From an uncultured Collinsella sp. (GTDB lineage Bacteria > Actinomycetota > Coriobacteriia > Coriobacteriales > Coriobacteriaceae), in contig CAUEMA010000002.1 of assembly GCA_959018755.1 (NCBI GenBank), positions 1 through 64,000 of the forward strand: DNA of 64,000 bases. The letters run 5' to 3'. The notes below the pieces were generated by a model, which ran no database searches, was not told the origin of the DNA, and saw nothing but the letters and a program-made list of their open reading frames with translations. A program made the translations under genes and the position numbers. Position 1 is the first letter of the stretch; each line of letters begins with the position of its first letter. Positions 22,601 through 31,332 of this stretch are shown here, one piece after another.

Positions 22601-24126
22601 TCGCATCGACGCCCGAGCTCGAGCTCGTGCAGATGGGCAGCTTCGGCTGCGGTCACGATGCGTATCTCACCGACGAGATCGCGCGCATGATGGGCGAGAT
22701 GGGCTCCAAGGTTCCGATGATGATCAAGCTCGATGAGAGCGACGTCGCCGGTCCCATGGGCATTCGCGTGCGTTCGTTTATCGAGTCGGTCAACCGTCGT
22801 CGCGCGGAGGAGCGTGCCGAGGGCGCCCGGGTGCACGCGGTCCATCCGCTCGACGACCCGTATAAGGTCAAGTACACCAAGCGCGACCGGCACGACAAGA
22901 TCGCGCTGGTCCCCAACACCTCCCATGCGTTCTGCAGGCTCATGACCGCGGCGATGCGCAATCAGGGCGTGCGCGCCGAGGCCCTTGATATCGGGCGCGA
23001 GGATGCCATCCGCCTGGGCAAACGCTATGTGCACAACGACATCTGCTTCCCCGCGCAAATCGTGATCGGCGAGGCGCTCGCGGCACTCGAGAGCGGTAAG
23101 TACGACCCGCACGACGTCGCCGTGGTGACTGGCAAGTATATCGGCGACTGCCGCCTGACGCACTACATGCCCCTGCTGCGCCGCGCGCTCGACGACGCGG
23201 GATACGACTATGTCCCGGTGCTCACCAACGACGACGTCGATGCCCACAATGCGCATCCGGGCTTCAAGCTCGGCCTTGGCCCGAGCATCCAGATCGCCTA
23301 CGGTCTTCCCATGATCGATGCCCTCGAGGCCATGCTTAGGCGCATCCGTCCCTACGAGCTCGAGAAGGGCGCGGCGGACGCTGCGTTCGACCACGCACTC
23401 GATGAGGTTATCGAGGGCATGGAGCGCTCCGGGCTGAGAGGCCAGGCGACGGGCTTCAAACGCGCGCTTGCGATCATGGACGCCGTTCCGTACGACCGCT
23501 CGAACCCGCATCCGACCGTTCTCATCGTGGGCGAGTACCTGCTCAATTTCCATCTCGGCGCCAACCACGAGATCGAGCGCTACCTCGAGGACAACGGGCT
23601 TGAGGTCATCGAGGCGCGCATGACCGACGTGATCCGCAAGACCTATTTCTACAAGCATGCGCAGTCGCGCGAGTTCCACGTCGACCTGTCGCTGCCCGAA
23701 AAGGCCTGGTACGCCATGGCGGACAACCTGTTCGAGCTCGCGCACGACCGTTGCGACCGCCTGGGCGCGGCGAGCCCGCTCTACGAGCCGCCGACGCGCA
23801 TGCCCGAGCTCGTGCGCGCGAGCGATAAGATCCTGCACCATACGTTCGATGCGGGCGAGGGCGTGCTGATTCCGGCGGAGATTCTCGAGCACGCCAAGCG
23901 CGGCTGCCGCAACTTCGTGATCCTGCAGCCGTTCGGGTGTCTGCCCAACCATGTCGTGGGGCGCGGGCTCATCCATGCGCTCAAGGAGCAGTATCCCACG
24001 GCGCAGTTCCTGCCGCTCGACTACGATCCCGACGTGAGCTTCGCCAACGTGGAGAACCGTCTTCAGATGCTCATCATGAACGCCAAGGCGCAGGGGTGCG
24101 GTGAGGCGCATGGCGAGACCGCGTAA
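19687..24126 (+). CDS. Giant 2-hydroxyacyl-CoA dehydratase activase (BadF/HgdC type, two ATPase domains)
   Basis: This 1479-residue protein joins modules usually seen apart. Residues about 5-270 and 338-600 are two ASKHA/BcrAD-BadFG ATPase domains (GLDVASTTTKVY and GIDSGSTTTKFALV). Each carries the two cysteines that hold the [4Fe-4S] cluster of HgdC-type activators (CAGGTGAF with SGRCG; CSAGCGSF with GSRCTVF), so one chain can mimic the usual homodimer. A CRRCNNRCQ motif near residue 626 and COG3580/COG3581-like regions (DUF2229; IASRPYHNDPLVNHG) fill the rest. The family injects low-potential electrons into radical dehydratases. No separate dehydratase subunits are adjacent, so the target is unknown. 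The ATG has GGAG upstream. Confidence 0.88.
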   Translation: MALLVGLDVASTTTKVYAMHEDMTEAWWGYRRHGACQTASVRAMLGELAERFPHESLRVAVTGSGARDIATALGASYVQEVVANALAISRFYPQTRCAIELGGQDAKMIFFRTNDKGDIEVADMRMNGSCAGGTGAFIDEMAKLMGVGTESGEFEQLASRGTTVHEVSGRCGVYAKTDIQPLLNEGIPTTDLALSALHAVARQTIGGLAQGIDIEPPVIFEGGTLAYNPTLVRVFREQLNLSDDQVIVPRDPQIMVARGAALSLTDMFASSQPIDLPDAFVRLDKLETVAPASGEGRLAQPFFATPAEQADFTARHGKETPAKGPDAYAPGETVRVALGIDSGSTTTKFALVDEAGELVDSFYASNNGRPLDVAQQGLVSLKNRWETAGVTLAIDAVGTTGYGEELFARAFHADYHTVETVAHARAACACVPDATFVLDIGGQDMKAIWLNHGVLTDIVVNEACSAGCGSFLEGFAKNLGIAVEDIATEAFSSKAPAVLGSRCTVFMNSSVVSEQRRGKGPGDIMAGLCRSIIENVFTKVIRVSNLNRLGDKVVVQGGTFRNDAVLRAFEQYLGKPVTRAPHPGLMGAIGIALLAREECRKGDAGTSFIGLDAVERFEHREFGGVTCRRCNNRCQRAVVAFGDGSLYVTGNRCPRGGAISWDELVREVPAAEELRPQGACEAQAPGTGRDRTAAAPNLFVDREKLLFESYPTVPVCGGRDVTIGIPRVLEFWDTMPFWSTFFSTLGFKVRVSGRSTKAMYERGLAHVTSDTVCFPAKLVHGHIRNLVDAGVDRIFMPIITTVPTENTASTSEWMCAVVKGYPYVMRNSDNPEERFGVPFDTPLFHWYDEGDRNRQLKAWCKETFDIDAGLVAKATEQADRAQETFENQLQLRGRQVLENVREDGGYAVVIASRPYHNDPLVNHGLPKLFSERGIPVLTPDAVPGVCNVDLSNSRIDIVNNYHARMLSCAVIVASTPELELVQMGSFGCGHDAYLTDEIARMMGEMGSKVPMMIKLDESDVAGPMGIRVRSFIESVNRRRAEERAEGARVHAVHPLDDPYKVKYTKRDRHDKIALVPNTSHAFCRLMTAAMRNQGVRAEALDIGREDAIRLGKRYVHNDICFPAQIVIGEALAALESGKYDPHDVAVVTGKYIGDCRLTHYMPLLRRALDDAGYDYVPVLTNDDVDAHNAHPGFKLGLGPSIQIAYGLPMIDALEAMLRRIRPYELEKGAADAAFDHALDEVIEGMERSGLRGQATGFKRALAIMDAVPYDRSNPHPTVLIVGEYLLNFHLGANHEIERYLEDNGLEVIEARMTDVIRKTYFYKHAQSREFHVDLSLPEKAWYAMADNLFELAHDRCDRLGAASPLYEPPTRMPELVRASDKILHHTFDAGEGVLIPAEILEHAKRGCRNFVILQPFGCLPNHVVGRGLIHALKEQYPTAQFLPLDYDPDVSFANVENRLQMLIMNAKAQGCGEAHGETA

Positions 24127-24799
24127 GGACGCCGATGCGCCCGATGCACGCACCCGTATCATCGAGGCGTTTTGGGAGCTCATCGAGAACAACAGCATCT
24201 TCGAGCTGTCGGTTGGCGAGGTGACCCGCGCCGCCCAGTGCAATCGCGGAACGTTTTACTACTATTTTCACGATTTCGATGAACTCGTCGCCATCGCCAT
24301 AGCCCAGCTGCTGCAGGATAACGAGCTCATCACCGATGCCCTCTGGCATTTTTCGAGCGAGGGCGACCTTTCGGCGTTCGACCGGCGCGACGTCCGCTGC
24401 CTGCTGCGGCGCATCGTCATCACCATGAGGGCGGGTGCCGCCGAGCAGGTCGTGCAGGGCATCCATACGATCATCATCGACCGCGTGAGAGAGATCGTCC
24501 ACCCCGACGGAGAAGAGCTCAAGGCAGATTCGAGCTTTGCGGTGGGCTTTCTGGTCTCGGGCATCATGGGCTTTGTGATGGCGGTCGGCTTTGCCCGGGA
24601 GGGCGGCGAGGAGATAGACCTCGAGCAGCTGGGGGACAGCGCGTGCGCGTACCTGAGGGCGGTCGCCATGCAGACGGTGGAAACGGTCGCGCAAGTCGAG
24701 GGCGTCGATACATCCGAGCTGCTCGAACGCGTCTCCAAGGAGGCCGATGCCTATCGCGCATCGCGTGCGACGAGTCCCGACGTGGTGAAAGACGCCTAG
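24110..24799 (+). CDS. TetR/AcrR family transcriptional regulator
   Basis: The 229-residue protein opens with a TetR helix-turn-helix (RTRIIEAFWELIENNSIFELSVGEVTRAAQCNRGTFYYYFHDFDELVAIAI, residues about 12-65) and continues with an all-helical ligand domain. It overlaps the activase gene by 17 bp and uses GGTGAGG just upstream of ATG 24110, so the two are translated from one message. It is the likely binder of the palindrome at 19617-19637, which would make the operon autoregulated. The inducer is unknown. Confidence 0.85.
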   Translation: MARPRKDADAPDARTRIIEAFWELIENNSIFELSVGEVTRAAQCNRGTFYYYFHDFDELVAIAIAQLLQDNELITDALWHFSSEGDLSAFDRRDVRCLLRRIVITMRAGAAEQVVQGIHTIIIDRVREIVHPDGEELKADSSFAVGFLVSGIMGFVMAVGFAREGGEEIDLEQLGDSACAYLRAVAMQTVETVAQVEGVDTSELLERVSKEADAYRASRATSPDVVKDA

Positions 24800-24991
24800 G
24801 GTTTCTCTTGCGGGGCGCCTGTCGCGCATCGCGCGGTGAGTCCCGCGATGCGGTCATAACCTGCATTCATGTGAGCCGGGTTTATAGATATTCCTCCAGC
24901 TGTTAACATAGACAACCTGTGGGTAAAGAGACAAAAGCGCCGCCGACGGGCGGGCGTTTTGATTTCGATGAACTCATGTAAGGAAACGAGC

Positions 24992-27634
24992 ATGTTAGAT
25001 AGATTTACCGATCGAGCGCGCAAGGTCATGTCGATGGCCAAACAGGAGGCGCTCGACCTGCATACCAACAAGGTGGGTACCGAGCATCTGCTTCTGGCGC
25101 TTGCCAAGGAGGATGAGGGCATTGCCGCCGAGGCGCTGCGTTCGCTCGACATCTCCTACGATGACATCATGGATACTCTCAAAGAGGTCCAGACCACGGT
25201 TCCCGAGCCCAGTGAGGAGACCGAGGCGGCCAAGCTCGCCTTTACGCCGCTCGTCATTAGCGTGATGGAGCGTTCATTCCGCGTGGCGCGTGAGAACAAC
25301 CAGACCTACGTGTCGACCGAGCACCTGCTCATCGGTATCGTCGAAGAGGGCAACGGCATGGCCATGGACATCCTCATGCGCCTGGGTGTGTCGTCCGCCT
25401 CCATCAAAAAGGCTATCGAGAAACTCACCGCCAAGGACCAGGACAAGAAGCGTCCGCTCGCCGGCGCCGGTGCTGGTCGTCCCGGTGCGGGCCTGCCGTT
25501 CTTTAGCGGCTCGGATGCCTCTCAGCAAAAGGGGAGCGGCACCGACACGCTCAAGCAGTTCGCCACCAACCTCACTCAAAAGGCGCGCGACGGCGAGCTC
25601 GATCCCGTGATTGGCCGCGAAAAGGAAGTCCAGCGCATGATGGAGATCCTTTCGCGCCGCACCAAGAACAACCCGCTTATCCTGGGCGATCCCGGCGTGG
25701 GCAAAACGGCCATCGTCGAGGGCCTGGCGCAGCAGATCGCTGCCGGCAACGTGCCCGAGAACCTCATGAACCAGAACATCTGGACGCTCGACCTGCCGGG
25801 CCTCGTTGCGGGCGCCAAGTATCGCGGTGAGTTTGAGGAGCGCCTCAAGAACGTGATCCAGGAGGCCACCGAGGCTGACGACGTCATCCTGTTTATTGAC
25901 GAGATGCACACCATCATCGGTGCCGGTTCTGCCGAGGGCTCCATCGACGCGAGCTCCATGCTCAAGCCCGTGCTTGCACGCGGTGCCTTCCAGATTATTG
26001 GCGCCACCACGGCCGAGGAATTCCGCAAGTACCTCACCAAAGACCCAGCCTTCGAGCGTCGCTTCCAGACTATCGATGTCGAGGAGCCGAGCGTCGAGGA
26101 CACCGTCAAGATCCTGACCGCGCTTAAGCCGCGCTACGAGGAGCACCACCATGTGCGCTACACGCAGGGCGCTATCGAGGCTGCCGCGAACCTTTCCAAC
26201 CGCTACATCCAGGATCGCTTCCTGCCCGATAAGGCCATCGACCTCATCGACGAGGCCGGTGCCCGCGCTCGCATCGCCGCGAATCGTGCGCCCGAGCCGG
26301 TGCGCGAGGCCGAGCATCGCATAGAGGAGCTCAAGGCCGCCGCGCAGGAGGCCACCGAGAGCGACGACATGAACAAGGCCGCCGAGATCACCGAGCAGCA
26401 GAAGGCCGCCGAGATTGAGCTCGCCGAGGCCAAGGCCGCCTGGACCGCCGAGCTCGACGCCAGCCCGCTCACCATCGATGTCTCCCAGATTGCCGACATC
26501 GTGTCCGTGACCTCGGGCGTGCCGGTGTCCTCGCTCACCGAGAGCGAGAGCCGCCGCCTGCTGCAGGCCGAAAGCGTGCTCAAGACGCGCATCATCGGTC
26601 AGGACGAGGCCGTCGAGGCCGTTGCCAAGGCCGTGCGCCGCAGCCGCTCGCCGCTCAAGGACCCGCGTCGCCCCGGCGGCAGCTTTATCTTCCTGGGCCC
26701 CACCGGCACGGGCAAAACCGAGCTCGCCAAGACGCTCGCCGAGTATCTCTTTGGCAGCAAGGACGCGCTCATCAGCTTCGATATGTCGGAGTTTGGCAGT
26801 GAGTTCGAGGTCTCCAAGCTCATCGGTAGCCCCCCGGGCTATGTGGGCCACGACGAGGGCGGCCAGCTCACCAAGGCCGTTCGTCGCCATCCGTACTCGG
26901 TCGTGCTGTTCGACGAGATCGAGAAGGCGCACCCCGATATCTTCAACATCTTGCTGCAGGTGCTGGAGGAGGGTCGTCTGACCGATAGCCAGGGCAAGAC
27001 GGTTGACTTCCGCAACACCGTGATCATCATGACGTCCAACGTGGGCGCCCGTGAGATTGCGCAGGATGCGAGCGTGGGCTTTGGCACCACCGGCGAGCAG
27101 GGTCTCACGTCGAGTGAGATCCGTGGCCGTGCGATGGGCGAGCTCAAGCGCCTGTTCCGCCCCGAGCTGCTCAACCGTATCGACGACATTGTGGTGTTCC
27201 AGAAGCTCTCGGGCGAGAATCTCACCAAGATCGCGCACCTGCTGGTGGACGACCTGCGTCAGCGTTTGATTGCCAACGGCATGAACATCAAGCTCACCGA
27301 CGCGGCCTATGACAAGATCGTGGCCGAGGGCACCGACCTCACCAACGGTGCGCGTCCGCTGCGCCGTGCTATTCAAAAACTCATCGAGGACCCGCTGTCC
27401 GAGGAGCTTCTGGCCGGCGAGTGGGGCGAGGGCGATACCGTCCTGTGCGACGTGGCCGATGGCAAGTTTGTCTTTAGCCACGGCACGGGCGAGATCCCGG
27501 CGCCGCGTCCGGCGGGTGCGCTCGGGGGCGATACCGCCCCGGCGGCACCGCACACCGGCAACGCCGCGCCCGTGAGCGGCGGCGTGACCTCGGGCCCCGG
27601 CGGCATGATGCAAGCCGGCTCCGGCGCGCTGTAG
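24992..27634 (+). CDS. clpC: ATP-dependent Clp protease ATP-binding subunit ClpC
   Basis: ClpC (880 residues) unfolds proteins for ClpP. It has an N-terminal Clp repeat domain (residues 1-145), AAA1 with Walker A GDPGVGKTA near 232-240, a short middle coil (REAEHRIEELKAAAQEA), AAA2 with GPTGTGKTE near 569-577, and a C-terminal D2-small domain. The short middle region favours ClpC over ClpB. The tail from about 855 is Gly/Pro/Ala-rich and ends GGMMQAGSGAL. ATG 24992 has AAGGA 7 bp upstream. A weak GC hairpin at 24933-24960 lies in the leader. In Bacillus clpC precedes radA-disA; here other genes intervene. Confidence 0.95.
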   Translation: MLDRFTDRARKVMSMAKQEALDLHTNKVGTEHLLLALAKEDEGIAAEALRSLDISYDDIMDTLKEVQTTVPEPSEETEAAKLAFTPLVISVMERSFRVARENNQTYVSTEHLLIGIVEEGNGMAMDILMRLGVSSASIKKAIEKLTAKDQDKKRPLAGAGAGRPGAGLPFFSGSDASQQKGSGTDTLKQFATNLTQKARDGELDPVIGREKEVQRMMEILSRRTKNNPLILGDPGVGKTAIVEGLAQQIAAGNVPENLMNQNIWTLDLPGLVAGAKYRGEFEERLKNVIQEATEADDVILFIDEMHTIIGAGSAEGSIDASSMLKPVLARGAFQIIGATTAEEFRKYLTKDPAFERRFQTIDVEEPSVEDTVKILTALKPRYEEHHHVRYTQGAIEAAANLSNRYIQDRFLPDKAIDLIDEAGARARIAANRAPEPVREAEHRIEELKAAAQEATESDDMNKAAEITEQQKAAEIELAEAKAAWTAELDASPLTIDVSQIADIVSVTSGVPVSSLTESESRRLLQAESVLKTRIIGQDEAVEAVAKAVRRSRSPLKDPRRPGGSFIFLGPTGTGKTELAKTLAEYLFGSKDALISFDMSEFGSEFEVSKLIGSPPGYVGHDEGGQLTKAVRRHPYSVVLFDEIEKAHPDIFNILLQVLEEGRLTDSQGKTVDFRNTVIIMTSNVGAREIAQDASVGFGTTGEQGLTSSEIRGRAMGELKRLFRPELLNRIDDIVVFQKLSGENLTKIAHLLVDDLRQRLIANGMNIKLTDAAYDKIVAEGTDLTNGARPLRRAIQKLIEDPLSEELLAGEWGEGDTVLCDVADGKFVFSHGTGEIPAPRPAGALGGDTAPAAPHTGNAAPVSGGVTSGPGGMMQAGSGAL

Positions 27635-27659
27635 GGCGTGGCGACAATTTGATACGCGC

Positions 27660-27694
27660 AATCGAGGCGCTCCGAAAAGGGCGCCTCGATTTGT
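27660..27694 (+). terminator. Terminator of clpC
   Basis: AATCGAGGCGC (27660-27670) pairs perfectly with GCGCCTCGATT (27681-27691), followed by a short T stretch. Confidence 0.85.
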
Positions 27695-27848
27695 AGAGCT
27701 GCGGAAGTTGTGACCGTTACGCTATACGGTCCACCGTTAGCCGATGATGCGAGGGCGCTCGGCGTTTTCGACTGGTTTATGCACGCAAAGTCTGGGAATA
27801 TACAAGTCGCATGTCTTACTGTCTAACCAGTTGCGCCAAGGAGGCACC

Positions 27849-29306
27849 ATGGACTACAAGATTACCGGCTACGAGCCCGCCCAGCTGTTCCATTTCTTTG
27901 AGGAGGTCAGCGCGATCCCCCGTGGGTCTGGCAACGAGAAGGGCATCAGCGATTTCCTGGTCGCGTTTGCCAAGGAGCGCGGTCTCGATGTGTATCAGGA
28001 CGAGGTCTACAACGTCATCATTCGCAAGCCCGCATCTGCCGGCGCCGAGAATGCCCCGACCGTGATGCTGCAGGGCCACATCGACATGGTGTGCGACAAG
28101 CTGGGCTCCGTTGAGCACGACTTTACGACTGATGGTATCGACCTGGTCGTCAAGGACGGCGTCCTCACCGCTAACGGTACCACTCTGGGCGCCGACAACG
28201 GTATTGCCGTCGCTCTGATGCTCACTGTTCTCGATGACGATTCGATCGTTCACCCCGCCCTCGAGTGCGTATTCACCACCGACGAGGAGACTGGCCTGGT
28301 TGGCGCCGAGACGCTCGACAAGTCCCAGATTAGCGCCCGCACCATGATCAACCTCGACTCCGAGGAAGAGGGCGTTGCCACCGTCAGTTGCGCCGGCGGC
28401 GTCGTCGTTACCTACACCTGCCCGATCGTGCGCGAGCATAAGACCGGTAGCACCCTCACGCTCGACATCTCCGGCCTGCTGGGTGGTCACTCCGGCAGCG
28501 ATATCCACCTGGAGCGCGGCAACGGCAACCTCATCATGGCCCGCATCATCGACCGCCTGATGGTTGCCGGCGAGCCCGCCATCGTTAGCTTTAACGGCGG
28601 CACCAAGGACAACGCCATCAACCGTGAGTGCAAGGCCGAGCTGGTCTACGCTGATCACGCTGCCGCCGAGGCCGCGGCCCAGATCGCAAAGGGCATCATC
28701 GCCGACGTCACTGCCGAGCTCGAGGTCTTCGACCCCGGCTTTACCTGCACCGTCGAGATTGCCGATAACGCTGAGGTCGAGGCTATGGACCAGAAGTCCG
28801 CGCTTGCCCTCATCCGCGCCCTGCGTCTTGCCCCTAACGGCGTGATTCGCCGCAACGTCGCCACCGACGGCTCCGTCGAGGTTTCCTCCAACATCGGTGT
28901 GGTTGCCACCTCTGACGACCAGGTCAAGATTATGCTGTCCCCGCGCTCCTCGATCACCTCGCTGCAGAACGAGTTCAAGGACCGCCTGCAGACGCTCGCC
29001 GATGTCCTGGGCTTCGACGCCAAGTTTGAGTTCGAGTATCCCGGCTGGAGCTATGCCGAGCATTCGCCGGTCCGCGACGTCTTTGTCGAGAGCTATCGCG
29101 AGCTCTTTGGCTCCGAGCTGCGCATCGAGTCCATTCACGCCGGCCTTGAGTGCGGCCTGTTTGCCGAGGCCCTGCACGGCCTGGACGCCATCGCCGTGGG
29201 CCCGACGCTCTCCGATGTCCACACTCCGGACGAGAGCATGGAGCTTGCTTCTGCCGAGCGCTTCTACGAGCTGCTCATCGACGTCCTCAAGCGCCTCGCT
29301 GCGTAA
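27849..29306 (+). CDS. pepD: Aminoacyl-histidine dipeptidase (M20 family)
   Basis: This 485-residue metallopeptidase cleaves Xaa-His dipeptides such as carnosine in the cytosol. Zinc-site motifs are GHIDMVCDK (residues about 76-84), GADNGIAVAL, TTDEETGLVGAE and INLDSEEEG, with LLGGHSGSDIHLERGN and a C-terminal IHAGLECGLFAEAL. Length is normal for PepD. ATG 27849 follows AAGGAGG. It stands alone between two terminators. Confidence 0.93.
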   Translation: MDYKITGYEPAQLFHFFEEVSAIPRGSGNEKGISDFLVAFAKERGLDVYQDEVYNVIIRKPASAGAENAPTVMLQGHIDMVCDKLGSVEHDFTTDGIDLVVKDGVLTANGTTLGADNGIAVALMLTVLDDDSIVHPALECVFTTDEETGLVGAETLDKSQISARTMINLDSEEEGVATVSCAGGVVVTYTCPIVREHKTGSTLTLDISGLLGGHSGSDIHLERGNGNLIMARIIDRLMVAGEPAIVSFNGGTKDNAINRECKAELVYADHAAAEAAAQIAKGIIADVTAELEVFDPGFTCTVEIADNAEVEAMDQKSALALIRALRLAPNGVIRRNVATDGSVEVSSNIGVVATSDDQVKIMLSPRSSITSLQNEFKDRLQTLADVLGFDAKFEFEYPGWSYAEHSPVRDVFVESYRELFGSELRIESIHAGLECGLFAEALHGLDAIAVGPTLSDVHTPDESMELASAERFYELLIDVLKRLAA

Positions 29307-29361
29307 AGGTTGCGCTAGCAGCAGTTCGAGCCACGTGCTAGCGGATTGCAAATGACATTAC

Positions 29362-29406
29362 GAGAGGGGACATCCGAGCTTTTGCGACGGGTGTCCCCTC
29401 TCTTTT
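29362..29406 (+). terminator. Terminator between pepD and convergent hipA
   Basis: GAGAGGGGACA (29362-29372) pairs with TGTCCCCTCTC (29392-29402), then TTTTG. It serves pepD. Confidence 0.88.
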
Positions 29407-29433
29407 GTTTGATAATTGCGAAATTAAGGCCAC

Positions 29434-30738
29434 CTAGTCCATTTCTGCCTTGATGAGGTCGAGGGTGCGCTGGCAGTTTTCGCGGACGGGGCCGAGCATA
29501 TGCTCGCGCAGGTCCGCCATGCCGGGCAGATCGGCGTATTCGTCCATGACCTCTTCCATGCAAATGGGCACTTCGTAGGCGAGGTCCATCATGGTCGCAA
29601 AGCAAAACTTCTCGGATAGCCCGGCATCGGTAAGCGCCGCCTCCAGCACGGGGTCGCCCATACCGTGGTATCGGCGGATAGCGCCTGGACCGATGCGCCC
29701 CACACGATTTTCGCCGCCAACGCTCATGGCAAGGCGCGCCCGGCGGCGCATGCGCTCATACGCCAAACCCGACGCGACATCGTACATTCGAGCCATCATG
29801 GCTGCGCCGTCGTTTCCAAGGAGCAGGGAATAGTTTTTCGCGTGCGCATCCGGTGCGCCGATAATGGCGTTGAAGAACAGTATCTGCGTAAACAGATACA
29901 GGTTAAGTTGATGGTGGCTCGTATTTACGAGGAGCTCTTGAATGTCGCGGGTGGTCGGGCCGCCGTCTGCTGTGTACTTTTGGGCGGGCATCACCCCAAG
30001 TGCCTGACAGAGGTCTTCTTGATGTAGGCGCCTGATCATTCCGTCTTCGACTTTCACGCGGTCATAGCGCTCAACAATGAGGGCAGGTTCGTCCTCAAAC
30101 ATGCGATATTCGACGTTTGCCGTTGCGATACCGGCGCGCTGGGCGCTTTTCATGCAGACAAACTCATTGAGAGCCTCGAGTTTAAATCCGATAACGCCAT
30201 TTTTGAAAATATGCGTTGTGGGCGAGGAGCCCATGCATTCGCACCAGCGGCCGTTTATGAACGCGAGCGCGAACTTGCCCTGGTTGCCTCCAAGTGACCA
30301 ACTTTCATCTAGACCCATCCACGATGCATCGCGGTCATCTCTGATCGACTTGAGACGGAGAGCAATTTCGTGGTCGTCTATAGGGCGGTAGTCGCCAGCG
30401 CGATGCAGGACGGCGTCGGCATCTTCTTCGGCACAAAACTGCACTCCGCCCGGACAGTCGAGTCCGATATGGCTGAGCAACGCAACGGGATTGTTGGGCC
30501 TAACGTTGAATTCGGCGGCAATCGCTTTTCGTTGGTCCTCGCTGTCGGGTAGAAGGCCAAACAAGTACGGATTCATGACCTGTTGGCCGTATGTGCGATT
30601 TGATACGGGTATGTTGGTCGATAGGGTTGGCCCGTCATAGTCATGATCGTAGGTAAAGCTGATAAGACCGTTCTCATCTTGCGTGAGCGTTCCCGCAGGT
30701 ACGCCGCAAATAATGGTCCGAAGTGATGTTCTGGCCAT
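29434..30738 (-). CDS. hipA: HipA-type serine/threonine kinase toxin
   Basis: The 434-residue protein follows the HipA layout. An N-terminal subdomain (residues 1-110, with FGLLPDSEDQRKAIA) precedes SLGGNQGKFALAF near residue 148. The kinase core carries the catalytic DAHAKNYSLLL near 296 and metal site DVASGLAYE. In Escherichia coli HipA phosphorylates glutamyl-tRNA synthetase and causes persistence; the target here is unknown. All core residues appear present, so it is probably active. It lies 3 bp after hipB, as expected for a type II toxin-antitoxin pair. Confidence 0.88.
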   Translation of the reverse strand: MARTSLRTIICGVPAGTLTQDENGLISFTYDHDYDGPTLSTNIPVSNRTYGQQVMNPYLFGLLPDSEDQRKAIAAEFNVRPNNPVALLSHIGLDCPGGVQFCAEEDADAVLHRAGDYRPIDDHEIALRLKSIRDDRDASWMGLDESWSLGGNQGKFALAFINGRWCECMGSSPTTHIFKNGVIGFKLEALNEFVCMKSAQRAGIATANVEYRMFEDEPALIVERYDRVKVEDGMIRRLHQEDLCQALGVMPAQKYTADGGPTTRDIQELLVNTSHHQLNLYLFTQILFFNAIIGAPDAHAKNYSLLLGNDGAAMMARMYDVASGLAYERMRRRARLAMSVGGENRVGRIGPGAIRRYHGMGDPVLEAALTDAGLSEKFCFATMMDLAYEVPICMEEVMDEYADLPGMADLREHMLGPVRENCQRTLDLIKAEMD

Positions 30739-30741
30739 TGG

Positions 30742-31212
30742 CTATTTCCCTTCGGGCTTGGTTTGGTTAGATGCGTTTGCGGCAATCGAGACTCCGAGAT
30801 TGGACATGGCGAAATCGGCGAAGGCCCTGTCGTAGAGCTCGGACGTAAAGGGGACATCTGCGAGAGCCGGAACGGCTGCGCTGCGACGGTTGCGATGGTG
30901 AAAACGTTGAGCGTGATGGCGCCTGGGGGTACTACGAGGTTGCAAATCAGCATGCGGGGCGTCGACTGGTTGCTCGTTTTTCGATTCGTCGATATCCCCT
31001 TGAGCGGCGAGCGCCAGTCCAAGAGCACCGAAAACTGCCAGCAGCTTGTCGAGCCGAATGCCCGTGGCATCTCCCAGCTCGAGCGATGCGAGCAGGCGCT
31101 CCGAAACACCGGCTTTTTTAGCGAGGACGGCACGGGTGATCCCTTGCGCCTCGCGTGCCTGACGCACGTAGATGCCAGCTTGGCGCGGTGTGGTGATGGG
31201 AAGGATATCCAC
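30742..31212 (-). CDS. hipB: HipB-type antitoxin, XRE helix-turn-helix
   Basis: The 156-residue protein begins with an XRE DNA-binding domain (QAGIYVRQAREAQGITRAVLAKKAGVSERLLASLELGD, residues 10-50). The C-terminal half (residues about 85-156) is unusual. It is Arg/His-rich at first (RSTPRRHHAQRFHHRNRR), then has a helical segment (DRAFADFAMSNLG). HipB antitoxins are mostly about 90-110 residues, so this one is long. The start is GTG with TTAGGAG upstream. Three identically spaced palindromes precede it, the probable autoregulatory operator. Confidence 0.83.
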   Translation of the reverse strand: MDILPITTPRQAGIYVRQAREAQGITRAVLAKKAGVSERLLASLELGDATGIRLDKLLAVFGALGLALAAQGDIDESKNEQPVDAPHADLQPRSTPRRHHAQRFHHRNRRSAAVPALADVPFTSELYDRAFADFAMSNLGVSIAANASNQTKPEGK

Positions 31213-31226
31213 GGCGATCTCCTAAC

Positions 31227-31296
31227 GTGCAGACTTTTGCATATCAGTATGACATGCAAAAGTCTGCATGAAAAGGCCTCATGCAAAACTCTGCAT
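31227..31296 (-). promoter_or_regulatory. Triple palindromic operator of hipBA
   Basis: Three 16-bp sites follow the pattern RTGCA-N6-TGCAT: 31227-31242 (read on the minus strand ATGCAAAAGTCTGCAC), 31254-31269 and 31281-31296. The start-to-start spacing is exactly 27 bp each time. They fill the gap between the mntP stop and the hipB start, as expected for a HipB-bound control region. Confidence 0.75.
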
Positions 31297-31302
31297 GAGG
31301 CC
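31271..31302 (-). terminator. mntP terminator overlapping the third hipBA operator site
   Basis: GGCCTCATGCA (31275-31285) pairs with TGCATGAGGCC (31292-31302), and on the minus strand TTTTC follows. The stem ends mntP transcripts and contains the outermost hipBA operator. Confidence 0.7.
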
Positions 31303-31332
31303 TCATACGGACGTTTAGTTTTGAAGGGTGTT

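Noticed and set aside
21664..24243. 859-codon open frame on the minus strand opposite the dehydratase activase
   Set aside because: Low-complexity Arg/His/Leu translation typical of an antisense shadow. The plus strand carries all recognisable domains.
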